Shown: positions 37,867-49,395, numbered from the stretch's first letter. The stretch: DNA of 64,000 bases from Pelomonas sp. Root1444 (GCF_001426885.1 NZ_LMFP01000001.1:478213-542212), one strand, 5' to 3'. The notes: generated by a model not told the origin, from the letters alone. Numbers and translations: made by a program.

Positions 37867-38898
37867 TCAGCCCCGTGCCTGGGTGGTCGGCGCCGCTGTC
37901 GAGTTCTCGGTCTGCGCGAGGCGGGCCGTCAGCGCCAGCAGGCCCAGTCCTGCGGCGGCGCCCAGCCACAGCCAGCGCTTCCACCAGGCGGTGCGCTTGG
38001 CCGGCATCGCGTCGGCCGCGGTGGGCAAGGCGCTGCGCTGCGGGTTCTGGCCCAGCCACTCGCGCAGCCCGTCGGCCATGCCTTCGGCGCCGCGTGTGCG
38101 CAGCTCGGGCGATTCGGCCATCGCCTCGCGCAGCAGCGCATCCAGCCGGGCTTGCTGGGCCTCGGGCAGCGTCGGCCACTGGGCTGCGGCGCTGCGGCGC
38201 AGCGGCGCCAGGCCCCGGGGCGTGTCCTCCCAGCCGCAGACCAGCACGCGCGCCAGCGCGCCCAGGCCATAGACCTCGCTGGCCAGCGTGGGCGGCTCGC
38301 CGTTGCGGCGCTCGGGCGCGACGAAGGCGGGCGCGGCGCCCAGGCTGAGGCCGCGGTCGAAGGGGTCCGTCGGGTCGGGAATGCGGCACAGGCCCAGGCC
38401 CATCAGGCGCACGCCGCCTTCGGGGCCGAGCCAGATCATGGTCGGGTCCAGCTCGGCCAGCAGCCAGCCCTGCTGGTGGGCCGAGCGCAGCGCCTCGCAC
38501 AGCTGCACCAGCAGCTCGATGCGCGCGCGCAAGCCCAGCGTGTACAGCCGGGGCAGCAGCGGCTCGCCGTGGTTGCCCTCGATGATCAGGTAGGGGTGGG
38601 CGTCGGGCGTCACGCCGCTGTCGCTGGGCACGGCGATGTGCGGGTGCTGCAGCTTGGCGAGGTCGCCGGCCTGGTCGGCATAGCGCAGCATGACGCCGGC
38701 GCCCTGGTCGTTGCGGTCCAGCACCAGCACGGCCGCCTGCTGCTCGGTGGCCAGCGCGTGGTGGGCGCTGTACCACTGGCCGGCATGCGCCTGCTCGCCG
38801 TCGGGCAGCGGCTTCCTCAGTCGCCACACGCCCAGCACCTGGCCTTCGTCCAGCGCAGCGGCGGCGGGCGGCGGCAGTGACAGGTTGGGCATGCGCAT
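37867..38898 (-). CDS. Predicted pseudokinase with C-terminal membrane anchor
   Basis: This 343-residue protein follows the layout of bacterial Ser/Thr kinases (residues about 20-260). The key residues are replaced, however. The lysine of strand 3 appears as Asp (AAVLVLDRND). The catalytic loop reads LLAELDPTMIWLG instead of HRDxKPxN, and the DFG position reads MGLGLC. The activation-segment APE survives as VAPER, and VYGLGAL follows as in kinases. A membrane helix (LWLGAAAGLGLLALTARLA) is near the C-terminus, with the kinase fold in the cytoplasm. It probably acts as a scaffold or sensor. Start is ATG 38898 or 38892. Confidence 0.75.
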   Translation of the reverse strand: MRMPNLSLPPPAAAALDEGQVLGVWRLRKPLPDGEQAHAGQWYSAHHALATEQQAAVLVLDRNDQGAGVMLRYADQAGDLAKLQHPHIAVPSDSGVTPDAHPYLIIEGNHGEPLLPRLYTLGLRARIELLVQLCEALRSAHQQGWLLAELDPTMIWLGPEGGVRLMGLGLCRIPDPTDPFDRGLSLGAAPAFVAPERRNGEPPTLASEVYGLGALARVLVCGWEDTPRGLAPLRRSAAAQWPTLPEAQQARLDALLREAMAESPELRTRGAEGMADGLREWLGQNPQRSALPTAADAMPAKRTAWWKRWLWLGAAAGLGLLALTARLAQTENSTAAPTTQARG

Positions 38899-39001
38899 GG
38901 CGCGGCATGTTAGGGGTGACCCCAGGGTGTCGCCATCCCACGCCGTCACAAACCCGGCGCGTGCGCGCATTCGCTCACGGCGCCGATACTCGCCGCCCAC
39001 G

Positions 39002-39976
39002 ATGCTGGCCGTTCTCGCAACAACGTTCCCTTTTTTCGCGCTGGTGCTGTGCGGCTGGCTGGCGGCCGAGCGCGGGCTGCTGCCCGACAGCGCCATTCCG
39101 GGGCTCAACGGCTTCGTGCTGTTCTTCGCCTTGCCCTGCCTGCTGTTCCGCTTCGGGCGCGACACGCCGCTGCTGGAGCTGCTGAACCCCGCGCTGCTGG
39201 GCGTCTACGTCGCCTCGGCGCTGCTGATCGTCTTCTTCACCGTCGCCACCACGCTGTCCGCCCGCGTCGGCATGAAGGACGCGGCCTTCGGCGCGCTGGT
39301 GGCGGCCTTCCCCAATACCGGCTTCATGGGCGTGCCGCTGATCGTCGCGCTGCTGGGGTCGGCCGCGGCGGGGCCGGTCGTCAGCACCATCCTGGCCGAC
39401 CTGTTCGTCACCAGCTCGCTGTGCATCGCGCTGGCCCAGGCCGGCGCCAGCGGCGTGGCGGGCCGGGCGGCCTTCGTGCAGGCGCTCAAGGCCGCCGGCT
39501 CCAACCCGCTGCCCTGGGCCATCGGGCTGGGTGCGGTGGCCGGTGCCGGGGGCCTGGTGCTGCCGGCGCCGCTGGCCAAGGTCATATCGATGCTGGGTGA
39601 CGCCGCCTCGCCGGTGGCGCTGTTCACCATCGGCGCGGTGCTGAGCCGCTCGGGCCGTGCCAACCGCCAGGCCGGGCGGGTGACACCGCCGGCGCTGTAC
39701 CTGCCGGTGGCGGCCATCAAGCTGCTGCTGCACCCCGCGCTGGTGTTCGCGCTCGGCGCGGCGGTGCGCTGGATGGGGGCGCCGCTGTCCGGCGGCCAGC
39801 TGGTCGCGCTCACGCTGGCCGCGGCGCTGCCCAGCGCCAGCAATGTGTCGCTGCTGGCCGAGCGCTACGGCGCCGACAACGGCCGCGTCGCCCGCATCAT
39901 CCTGTCGTCCACGGCGCTGGCCTTCCTGACGTTCAGCGCGCTCGCGGCGTTTCTCATCGAGCCTGCGGGAGGCTGA
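39002..39976 (+). CDS. AEC family (auxin efflux carrier-like) transporter
   Basis: This 324-residue inner-membrane protein has about ten hydrophobic segments and family motifs, including FPNTGFMGVPLI and the C-terminal AAALPSASNVSLLAERYG. Bacterial AEC proteins export or import small carboxylates such as malate or malonate. ATG 39002 begins at the first helix (AVLATTFPFFALVLCGWL). The 3' end overlaps the convergent sensor kinase gene by 23 bases. Substrate not predictable from sequence. Confidence 0.88.
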   Translation: MLAVLATTFPFFALVLCGWLAAERGLLPDSAIPGLNGFVLFFALPCLLFRFGRDTPLLELLNPALLGVYVASALLIVFFTVATTLSARVGMKDAAFGALVAAFPNTGFMGVPLIVALLGSAAAGPVVSTILADLFVTSSLCIALAQAGASGVAGRAAFVQALKAAGSNPLPWAIGLGAVAGAGGLVLPAPLAKVISMLGDAASPVALFTIGAVLSRSGRANRQAGRVTPPALYLPVAAIKLLLHPALVFALGAAVRWMGAPLSGGQLVALTLAAALPSASNVSLLAERYGADNGRVARIILSSTALAFLTFSALAAFLIEPAGG

Positions 39977-41288
39977 TCACCACCCGCAGGCCGCCACCGT
40001 CCCGGTTGCCGAGGGCGATGCGGCCGTCGTGCGCCTCGGCGATCTCGCGCGCCAGCGCCAGGCCCAGGCCGGTGCCGCCCTGCGAGCCCGGCTCGGAGCG
40101 CTTGGTCGAGTAGAACGGCAGCAGCGCCTGCGCCAGCACCGCCTCGCTCATGCCGGGGCCGCGGTCCAGCACCTCGATGCGCAAGTCCGCACCCTGCACG
40201 GCCAGCCGCAGCGCGATCTCGTCGGGGTCGCTGCCCGACTCGTGCGCGTTCTTGATCAGGTTGAGCAGCGCCTGCCCGATCTGTGCCGGGTCGAACCAGC
40301 CCGGCTGCGCGGGCAGCTCGCCGTCGAGGTTGAACTCGCCCAGCGTGCCCAGGTGGTTCAGGAAGGGCGCCCACTCGACGGCCTCGCGCCGTGGTGCCGG
40401 CAGCTTGGCAAAGGCCGCATAGCCGCTCAGGAAGCCGTGCAGGTGCGCGGCACGCTCGCCGATGCTGGCGAGCACCTGCGGCAGCCGCTCGGTGCTGCCG
40501 CGCCGGGCCAGCTCCGCGCCGCTGTGCGCCAGCGACGAGATCGGCGCCAGCGAGTTGTTCAGCTCGTGGCTGAGCACGCGGATGACGCGCTTCCAGGTGG
40601 CGACCTCGGCGCGTGACAGCTCGCGCGTCATGCGCCGCAGCAGCCGCAGCCGGTGTGGCTGGCCCTGCAGGCGGAAGGCGCGCGTGCTGTGGTGGAAGGT
40701 CTCTTCGCTGCCGTCGGCAAGGGTCACCGCGAACAGCTGGTCGGCATCTCCCGCGAGCGCGTCGCGCAGCGCCTCGGGCAGCGGCGCGATGACGGCGCCG
40801 TAGTCCAGCCCGGCCAGGCTGCGGCCGTCGCCGAGCAGCTGGCGCGCGGCCAGGTTGGCGATGGCGATCCGGCCGCCCGGCCCGGTCAGCACCAGCGCCA
40901 CGGGCGTGTTCTGCACGACGGTGTCCAGCAGCAGCTCGCGCTGCGCCAGGTGCTGGCGTTGCTCGCGCAGGGCCTGGCCCAGCTCGGCATGCAGCCGCGT
41001 CAGCTGGACGAGTTCACGCGGGCCGTCGGGCGCCAGATTGAGGCTGAAATCGCCGTCGCGGTAACTCAGCACCGCGCCCTCCAGCGCGCGCGTCAGCCGC
41101 AGCAGCGGCGCCAGCCAAACTGCCGACAGCCAGGCCAGCAGCGGCAGCATCACCAGCATGGCCACGCCCAGCGCCACGCCGGATTCCATCCCGGCGCGGC
41201 GCACGCCCAGGATGACCAGCGGCGGCACGACCGCCGCGGTCGCAAGCGCCAGCAGCGCCCGGGCGCGCAGTGACAGGCTCACGCGCAT
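39954..41288 (-). CDS. Sensor histidine kinase, NtrY-like
   Basis: This 444-residue kinase has two N-terminal membrane helices (about 15-65), a HAMP-like linker, a PAS-type region (about 130-230), an H-box LSHELNNSLAPISSLAHSG, an N-box NLIKNAHESG and the ATP-lid motifs DRGPGMSE and GGTGLGLALAREI. The H-box is of the NtrY/NtrB kind. Its ATG overlaps the stop of the response regulator gene as ATGA, so the pair is co-translated and surely works together. Signal unknown. Confidence 0.9.
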   Translation of the reverse strand: MRVSLSLRARALLALATAAVVPPLVILGVRRAGMESGVALGVAMLVMLPLLAWLSAVWLAPLLRLTRALEGAVLSYRDGDFSLNLAPDGPRELVQLTRLHAELGQALREQRQHLAQRELLLDTVVQNTPVALVLTGPGGRIAIANLAARQLLGDGRSLAGLDYGAVIAPLPEALRDALAGDADQLFAVTLADGSEETFHHSTRAFRLQGQPHRLRLLRRMTRELSRAEVATWKRVIRVLSHELNNSLAPISSLAHSGAELARRGSTERLPQVLASIGERAAHLHGFLSGYAAFAKLPAPRREAVEWAPFLNHLGTLGEFNLDGELPAQPGWFDPAQIGQALLNLIKNAHESGSDPDEIALRLAVQGADLRIEVLDRGPGMSEAVLAQALLPFYSTKRSEPGSQGGTGLGLALAREIAEAHDGRIALGNRDGGGLRVVISLPQAR

Positions 41289-42625
41289 CACGGCGTGATC
41301 CCATAACGCTCCAGCCGCCGGTACAGCGCCTGGCGCGACAGGCCCAGCTGCGTGGCGGCGCGGCTGACGACGCCACCGGCCGCGGCGAGCGCCGCCACGA
41401 CGGCGTCTCGGCTGGGCTCGTCGAGGTTGCGCCAGGCGCCGTTGCCGTGCGCCTCCTCCAGGCCCAGCAGCGCCGGTGTGATCTCGCCGCCCTGGCACAG
41501 CAGCGAGGCGCGCTCGACGGCGTTCTTCAGCTCGCGCACGTTGCCCGGCCAGCGGTGGGCCAGCAGCGCCTCGCGCGCGGTTTCAGCGAACCGCGCGCGG
41601 CCGGCCAGGAAGTGCTCGGCCAGCGGCAGCACGTCGTCGCGCCGCTCGGCCAGCGGCGGCAGCTTCAGCTCGATGAGGTTGAGGCGGTAGAACAGGTCCT
41701 CGCGGAACGCGCCTGACCTCACCATCGCGCGCAGGTCGGCGTTCGTCGCCGACAGCACGCGCACACGCGTGTGCCGCGTCTTGCTCGACCCCAGGCGCTC
41801 GAACTGGCCCGTCTCCAGCACGCGCAGCAGCTTCACCTGGCCGGCCAGCGGCAGGTTGCCGATTTCGTCGAGGAACAGCGTGCCGCCGTCAGCCGCCTCG
41901 AAGCGGCCCACGCGCGCCTTGGCCGCGCCGGTGTAGGCGCCGCTGTCGCTGCCGAACAGCTCGGCCTCGATGAGATCGGCCGGCAGCGCGCCGCAGTTCA
42001 GCGCGACGAAGGGGCCGTCATGGGCGGCGGAGTTCGCGTGCACGAAGGCGGCCACGCATTCCTTGCCGGCGCCGTTGGGCCCGGTGATCAGCACCGGCAC
42101 GGGCGCCGCGGCAATCTGCCCGGCCAGCTCCAGCAGGTTCAGCATCGCGTCGGACGCGAAGACGAGGCCGGCCAGGTCGTGGCGCCGCGCCAGCGCCGCG
42201 CGCCGTTCGCGCCGCGCCTCGCGCAGCTGTGCGATCTCGCGGTTGGCCTCGCCCAGCTCCAGCAGGTTCTCCACGGTCGCCACGAGCTTGGCGTCGTCCC
42301 AGGGCTTGGCCAGGTAGTCGGCCGCGCCGGCCTTCACCAGCGCCACGGCCGCGTCCAGCCGCGTCCAGGCGGTCAGCAGGATGATGGGCAGGTCGGGGCG
42401 CTTCGCGCGGATGGCGCGGAAGAGCGCCTCGCCTTCCTCGCCCGACGTCGTGTCGGCCGTGAAGTTCATGTCCTGGATGACCAGGCCGAAGGGCCGCGTC
42501 TCCAGCAGCGCCAGGCCCTCGGCCGGGCTGGCTGCGACGCTGGCCTCGATGTCGTGCAGGGACAGCAGCAGTTCCAGCGCCTGGCCGACGCTGGGGTGGT
42601 CGTCAATGATGAGGACGCGTCGCAT
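41288..42625 (-). CDS. Sigma-54-dependent response regulator, NtrC family
   Basis: This 445-residue regulator has a receiver domain (residues 1-125, IIDDHPSVG, phospho-acceptor in VIQDMNF, K in LAKPWDD), an AAA+ domain (Walker A GPNGAGKE, Walker [10 protein letters not shown]) and a C-terminal Fis-type HTH ([20 protein letters not shown]). The sigma-54 contact loop reads GAYTGA in place of GAFTGA, a variant found in some functional activators. Partner kinase is encoded directly downstream. Target genes are not evident. Confidence 0.92.
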   Translation of the reverse strand: MRRVLIIDDHPSVGQALELLLSLHDIEASVAASPAEGLALLETRPFGLVIQDMNFTADTTSGEEGEALFRAIRAKRPDLPIILLTAWTRLDAAVALVKAGAADYLAKPWDDAKLVATVENLLELGEANREIAQLREARRERRAALARRHDLAGLVFASDAMLNLLELAGQIAAAPVPVLITGPNGAGKECVAAFVHANSAAHDGPFVALNCGALPADLIEAELFGSDSGAYTGAAKARVGRFEAADGGTLFLDEIGNLPLAGQVKLLRVLETGQFERLGSSKTRHTRVRVLSATNADLRAMVRSGAFREDLFYRLNLIELKLPPLAERRDDVLPLAEHFLAGRARFAETAREALLAHRWPGNVRELKNAVERASLLCQGGEITPALLGLEEAHGNGAWRNLDEPSRDAVVAALAAAGGVVSRAATQLGLSRQALYRRLERYGITP

Positions 42626-42684
42626 GGCTGTTACGAAGGCGGGATGCAGACCGAGGGGGCACGAGGATAGCGGCGCATCGGGAC

Positions 42685-42713
42685 GAAAAAAAACCGGCTC
42701 GGGAGAGCCGGTT
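42685..42713 (-). terminator. Rho-independent terminator of the RRM gene
   Basis: Read on the minus strand, AACCGGCTC and GAGCCGGTT (plus-strand 42692-42700 and 42705-42713) form a nine-pair stem with a four-base loop, followed by a run of eight T. It lies about 20 bases after the stop of the RNA-binding protein gene. Confidence 0.88.
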
Positions 42714-42733
42714 GTTCGCGGGCCGCCGCGGGT

Positions 42734-43087
42734 TCAGTAGCGACCGCCGCCGAAGCCGCCCGTGCCGTAGCCGATGTCCGAGCGCTTGCTTGCGGTGTAG
42801 CCACCAGCGCCGTAGCCGTTGGCATCCTTGCTTGCTTCACGCGGACGGGCCAGGCTCACGACGATCGAACGTCCGTCGACGGACATGCCATGCAGGGCCG
42901 CGATGGCGGCCTGCGCCACTTCGGCGGAAGCCATTTCCACGAACCCAAAGCCCTTGGAAGTGCCGGTGTCGCGGTCCATCATGACCTTGGCGGATGAGAC
43001 GCCGCCGAACTCGGCGAAGTTGCTTCGCAGGCTGGCGTCGGTCACGGAAAAGGGCAAATTGCCGACGTAAATCTTGCTGTTGCTCAT
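42734..43087 (-). CDS. RNA-binding protein with one RRM and glycine-rich tail
   Basis: This 117-residue protein has a single RNA recognition motif: RNP2 is IYVGNLPF and RNP1 is KGFGFVEM. Its C-terminal tail is rich in Gly, Tyr and Ser (GYGAGGYTA, GYGTGGFGGG). Such small RRM proteins are common in cyanobacteria and proteobacteria and are often cold- or stress-induced. AAAGG lies before the ATG. It has its own terminator and a long, A/T-richer leader region, so it is probably transcribed alone. Confidence 0.92.
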   Translation of the reverse strand: MSNSKIYVGNLPFSVTDASLRSNFAEFGGVSSAKVMMDRDTGTSKGFGFVEMASAEVAQAAIAALHGMSVDGRSIVVSLARPREASKDANGYGAGGYTASKRSDIGYGTGGFGGGRY

Positions 43088-43481
43088 GGACGAGCCTTTT
43101 CTAAATATTGGCGCACTGTCAGGGCGCGGATTTTCAAATTTGCGAATGGGAATCGCAGCGAAGGGTGTTTGGATCTGGGCGCGGCCAGATTGTCAGTACG
43201 GAGGCGGCTGCGGCATGCAGGCGCGCGACTCAGCGCTGAGTGACGGCAAATAGTCGAGCGGCCCCGTGAGACGCAAGTTGTCGCTGTGCCGGCGAAAATA
43301 AAAGGTCGCAAACTCGACCCCGAATGAACTCGGATACCAGCGGTATTCCAAGCCTGATTTGATTATACCTTTTGGAGTAATTTCATCGAATCCGCCCGAT
43401 TTTGAACACGCGACTGATTCATCTGTTTGACGTGCGGGCGTCTTGCGCAGCGCGCGGAGCGCAGTGCTAGGCTGCCTCGCC
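43088..43481. other. Divergent intergenic region between the RRM gene and the YdeP-like gene
   Basis: These 394 bases contain no gene that can be supported. The segment 43262-43410 is clearly richer in A/T than the rest of the window (for example TTTGATTATACC). A perfect 14-base palindrome lies at 43228-43241. Near the YdeP-like gene, TGCTAGGCT (43465-43473) resembles an extended -10 element but would give a leader of only a few bases. An antisense frame from 43193 to 43696 is not supported by codon pattern or homology. Confidence 0.6.
43228..43241. promoter_or_regulatory. Perfect 14-base palindrome, possible operator
   Basis: ACTCAGCGCTGAGT is identical to its own reverse complement. It lies 140 bases upstream of the RRM start and 240 upstream of the YdeP-like start, in the regulatory spacer. 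The regulator is unknown. Confidence 0.4.
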
Positions 43482-45753
<2,272 letters not shown>

Positions 45754-45761
<8 letters not shown>

Positions 45762-46014
45762 CGGCGCGCTGCTGCGCCTGCTGGCCGAGCTGGACGAGGG
45801 CGAAGGCGTGGCGCTGGCGCGGCTGGCCAAGCGGCTGGACGAGCGCGTCAGCGTGCTGCTGCGCGAGCTGACCGCGCTCAGCGCGGCCAGCCTGGGCGGC
45901 GTGCCGGGGCCAGGCCTGGTGCGGCTGGCCTGCGACGACGGCGGCCGCTGGCGCGTCTGGCTCACCGAGGCGGGGCGGCAGCGCCGGCCGCCTGGCCCCA
46001 CGCCGCCGGACTGA
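45754..46014 (+). CDS. Small winged-helix-like protein coupled to the YdeP-like enzyme
   Basis: This 86-residue protein (LLAELDEGEGVALARLAKRLDE, then VSVLLRELTALSAASLG) has the helix-turn-helix plus wing pattern seen in small MarR-like proteins. It may be a small regulator or chaperone for the molybdoenzyme. ATG 45754 lies inside the end of the preceding gene, so translation is coupled. Its C-terminus is proline-rich. Confidence 0.6.
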
Positions 46015-46102
46015 AGCACCCGCTTGCTGAAGCCCCTGCGCCGGCGCGCGCCCGGCACTGCGGGCACCATGCGGCCGTCATGAACTCCTGCCGCACGACA
46101 CG

Positions 46103-46717
46103 ATGAAGCTCCTCGGCCGCCTCACCTCCATCAACGTCCGCAAGGCCATGTGGACCGCCCGCCTGATCGGCCTGGACCTGGACCGCGAGGACTGGGGCGC
46201 GGGCTTCCGTTCACCGCAGGAGCCCGAGTACCTGGCGCTGAACCCCAACGGCCTCATTCCCGTCCTCATCGACGGCGACTTCGCGCTGTGGGAGAGCAAC
46301 AGCATCTGCCGCTACCTGGCCGCCAAGGCGGGCGCGACGGCGCTGCTGCCCGCCGAGCCGCAGGCGCGCGCCACGGTTGAGCAATGGATGGACTGGCAGG
46401 CCGGCGAGTTGAACAACTCCTGGCGAGTGGCCTTCATGGCGCTGGTGCGCGGCCAGCCGGCCACGCCCGAGGCCGTTGCGGCCAGCGTTGCTGGCTGGAA
46501 CCGGCACATGCGCATGCTCGATCAGCAACTGGACGAGACCGGCGCCTATGTCTGCGGCGAGCGCTTCACGCTGGCCGACATCGTGTTGGGCCTGTCCGCC
46601 CAGCGCTGGAAGAACGCGCCCATAGAGCGCGTCGAGCTGCCGGCGGTGGAAGCCTGGCTGCTGCAGCTCAGCGAGCGGCCCGGGTTTGCCGAATTCGTCG
46701 GCAATGGCATGCCCTGA
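46103..46717 (+). CDS. Glutathione S-transferase family protein
   Basis: This 204-residue protein has a thioredoxin-fold N-terminus with NPNGLIPVLIDGDFALWESN, whose cis-proline loop and ESN (glutathione gamma-glutamyl binding) are typical, and an all-helical C-terminus with GERFTLADIVLGLSAQRWK. The N-terminal active-site serine or cysteine lies in RLTSINVRKA. It would conjugate or reduce small electrophiles with glutathione. It stands alone between two unrelated genes. Confidence 0.9.
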   Translation: MKLLGRLTSINVRKAMWTARLIGLDLDREDWGAGFRSPQEPEYLALNPNGLIPVLIDGDFALWESNSICRYLAAKAGATALLPAEPQARATVEQWMDWQAGELNNSWRVAFMALVRGQPATPEAVAASVAGWNRHMRMLDQQLDETGAYVCGERFTLADIVLGLSAQRWKNAPIERVELPAVEAWLLQLSERPGFAEFVGNGMP

Positions 46718-46735
46718 GCAGCTTCGAGGGCGGCT

Positions 46736-47596
46736 TCAGGGTTGCGCGTTGGCGCGCGCCGGCTCGACGATCTGCTGCCCCGCCAGCTTGGCCGCAACGA
46801 GCTGCTCCGGCGTCGGCGGGGCCTGGAGGCGGATGGCGCCCTGTTCAGCGTACAACTTGACGTTAAGCCCGGTGCTGCCGTGGCCGGGCGTCTGGCCGTA
46901 GGCCGCCAGGAAGGCCAGCCGTTCCGCGTCGCTCAGGCCCCAGGCCTCATTGGCCTGCGCCGCGCCGAGCAGGCTTCGGACGTCGCCGGCGCGGGCGTCG
47001 CGGCGCAGGGCATCGGCGACCTCCTGTCGCTGGCTGGGCGTCAGGCCGCCGGGGAAGACGGTATTGGCATAGGCCGCCGCCGCCTCGGGCACGCCGGCGC
47101 GCATGGCTCGCGCGGCCAACTCGGGCAGCAGGGCTTGGTGCCGGGCTGTGACGGTCTGGCAGCGCCGGGCTTCGGCGTCGACCTCCACCATCAGCTGCGT
47201 CATCATTTCCGGCTCGATGCCCTGGGCGCGCACCTGCTCGAAGCTGTAGCGCCTTGCCTCGGTGGTGGTGCAATTGCGCAACCATTGGATGGCCTCCCAG
47301 GCCGCTGCCGCATCGCTCCCCGCCTGGGCGCGCTCGATGTGGGGGCCGTAGCCTTCGGAACCGATGCGAGGTGCCGAAGCCGACGAAGCGACGACGGGTG
47401 CGGGGGCGCGCATGGCCGCGCTGGCAGCGGGCTCGCTCGCGGCCGCGGGTGACAGCGGCAGGCCCAGCGGCGATGCGCCCCGCGCGGCGGCGGTTGCCGC
47501 CGGCAGGGCCACCGGCTCGCGCGACATGAAAACCCAGCTGCCCGCTGCAGCGCCGGTCGTGAGGAGAAGGATCAGCGTCCAGCGGGTGGCGGTCAT
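46736..47596 (-). CDS. Membrane-anchored periplasmic protein, unknown
   Basis: This 286-residue protein has one N-terminal membrane helix (WTLILLLTTGAAAGSWVFM), a low-complexity Ala/Pro/Ser linker (residues 30-80) and a helical domain with two cysteines (RNCTTTEARRYSFEQ and ARRCQTV). It ends with a segment resembling TPR-like helices (LGAAQANEAWGLSDAERLAFL). No family recognised. It lies downstream of the Do-type protease on the same strand, but a terminator separates them. Confidence 0.7.
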   Translation of the reverse strand: MTATRWTLILLLTTGAAAGSWVFMSREPVALPAATAAARGASPLGLPLSPAAASEPAASAAMRAPAPVVASSASAPRIGSEGYGPHIERAQAGSDAAAAWEAIQWLRNCTTTEARRYSFEQVRAQGIEPEMMTQLMVEVDAEARRCQTVTARHQALLPELAARAMRAGVPEAAAAYANTVFPGGLTPSQRQEVADALRRDARAGDVRSLLGAAQANEAWGLSDAERLAFLAAYGQTPGHGSTGLNVKLYAEQGAIRLQAPPTPEQLVAAKLAGQQIVEPARANAQP

Positions 47597-47681
47597 GGGC
47601 TCTTGGTGCGGCTTGCGGCGACGGCGCGCAGCCTAGCGCAGCGTCCGGCCGGCACCGCCGGGAGTTTTCACCGCGGCCATG

Positions 47682-47707
47682 AAAAATGGCGGGCCGAGCG
47701 GTCCGCC
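47682..47707 (-). terminator. Rho-independent terminator after the Do-type protease gene
   Basis: On the minus strand GGCGGACC (plus 47700-47707) and GGCCCGCC (plus 47688-47695) form an eight-pair stem with one G-U pair and a four-base loop, followed by ATTTTT. It lies 29 bases after the protease stop. Confidence 0.72.
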
Positions 47708-47735
47708 TGGAGGGTGTGCATCGAGAAAAACCGGA

Positions 47736-49280
47736 TCAGCCCAGCCGCACCGGCACGAAGATCTGCTGCCCGTCGCGCGACACCAGCAGGGCCACCTGCT
47801 TCGGGCTGCTCTTCAGCGCCGCGCGCACCTCCTCGACGTCCTGCACCGGCTTGCCGTTCAGCGCCAGCAGCACGTCGCCGGGCTGCACGCCGGCCAGTTG
47901 GGCGGGGCCGGTCACGCGCTCGATCAGCAGGCCGTGGTCCAGGCCGGAGCCGCGCAGCTCCTGGCGCTCCAGCGGGCGCAGGGCCAGGCCCAGCGAGCCG
48001 CCCTCGGGCGCTGCGCTGGCTTCCTGCCGGTCGCGCTCGGCGCGGCCCAGGCTGACGGTCTCGGTGACGCGGTTCTTGTCGCGCCACAGCTCCAGCTTGA
48101 GCTTGTCGCCCGGCCGTGCCAGGCCCACGCGGCTGGACACGTCACCCGCCACGCGCACCGGTTCGCCGTCCACGCTGGTGATCACGTCGCCCGCCTTCAG
48201 CCCCGCCTTGGCCGCGGCGCTGCCCGGCTGCACGCTGGACACCAGCGCGCCGTCCGGCGCGTTCAGGCCGAAGGACGCGGCCAGCGGTGCCGACAAGTCC
48301 TGCAGCGTCACACCCAGCCGCGCGTGCTCGACCTTGCCGTGGGCGACGATCTGGTCCTTCACCCTCAGCGCCACGTCCACGGGGATGGAGAACGCCAGGC
48401 CCTGGAAGCCGCCGCTCTGCGAATAGATCTGCGCGTTGACGCCGACGACGCGCCCGGCCGCATCGAACAGCGGGCCGCCCGAGTTGCCGGGGTTCACCGC
48501 CGCGTCGGTCTGGATGAAGGGCACGACGCTGTCACCCGGCAGCGAGCGGCCCTTGGCGCTGACGATCCCTTGCGTGGCCGTCTGCTCGAAGCCGTAGGGC
48601 GCGCCGATGGCCAGCACGTAGTCGCCCACCTGCACCTGCTTGGGGTCGCCCAGCTGCACGGTCGGCAGGCCCTTGGCATCCACCTTCAGCACGGCGATGT
48701 CGGTGGCAGGGTCACTGCCCAGCACCTGGGCCGAGTACTCGCGGCGGTCGCTGAGCTTGACCGTCACCTGCTTGGCGTCGCGCACGACGTGGGCGTTGGT
48801 CAGCACCAGGCCGTCGGCGCTGATGATGAAGCCCGAACCCTGGCCGCGGAAGGGCTGCGGCCCCTGCTGCGGCATGCGCAGGCCGGGGATGCCGCGGAAG
48901 AAGCGGAAGAACGGGTCGGCGTCGTCCTCACGGCCACGCGCTGCGGGCGCGTCGTCGTCCATGTCGGCATTGCCCACCTTGTGCAGGCCGGCGACCGTGA
49001 TGCCGACGACGGCCGGGCCTTGGGTCTGCACGATGGCGCGGTAGTTCGGCAGCTGCGCTGCAGGCATTGCCACGACGGGCGCGGCCAGCGCCGCGGGCTG
49101 GGCGGCTTGCGCGACCGGTGCGGCCGTGCCGCCGCCAGCGTCGGCCGTGGCGGTGCTGGGCGCCTTGTCCTTGAACAGGCTGGGCACGGTCCAGCCAGAG
49201 GCGGTGGTGGTGAGCGTCACGCCGGCAGCAAGCAGCGCCGCGGCCGTGGCGGTCAGCGTGATCTTGGCAGTCTGGGTCAT
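47736..49280 (-). CDS. Do family periplasmic serine endopeptidase (DegP/HtrA-like)
   Basis: This 514-residue protease has an N-terminal signal or anchor segment, then a trypsin-like domain with the triad regions TNAHVV, DIAVLKV and GNSGGPL. Two PDZ domains follow (about residues 305-400 and 420-510; GDVITSVDGEPVRV and GDVLLALNGKPVQD). It degrades or refolds damaged envelope proteins. The long Ala-rich linker (residues 40-75) and DDDAPAARGRED insert are features of betaproteobacterial members. It starts about 110 bases from the divergent hydrolase-LuxR gene. Confidence 0.94.
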   Translation of the reverse strand: MTQTAKITLTATAAALLAAGVTLTTTASGWTVPSLFKDKAPSTATADAGGGTAAPVAQAAQPAALAAPVVAMPAAQLPNYRAIVQTQGPAVVGITVAGLHKVGNADMDDDAPAARGREDDADPFFRFFRGIPGLRMPQQGPQPFRGQGSGFIISADGLVLTNAHVVRDAKQVTVKLSDRREYSAQVLGSDPATDIAVLKVDAKGLPTVQLGDPKQVQVGDYVLAIGAPYGFEQTATQGIVSAKGRSLPGDSVVPFIQTDAAVNPGNSGGPLFDAAGRVVGVNAQIYSQSGGFQGLAFSIPVDVALRVKDQIVAHGKVEHARLGVTLQDLSAPLAASFGLNAPDGALVSSVQPGSAAAKAGLKAGDVITSVDGEPVRVAGDVSSRVGLARPGDKLKLELWRDKNRVTETVSLGRAERDRQEASAAPEGGSLGLALRPLERQELRGSGLDHGLLIERVTGPAQLAGVQPGDVLLALNGKPVQDVEEVRAALKSSPKQVALLVSRDGQQIFVPVRLG

Positions 49281-49395
49281 CGAGTTCTCCTCAAGCGCTG
49301 CGGCGCAGCGGTTGAAGGCGACTCTAGGGAGCGCGGATGAGGGCCCGGTGAGGGGAAGGTGAGGCGAAAGTTAAGGCCGCGCGCAGAATGCCGCC

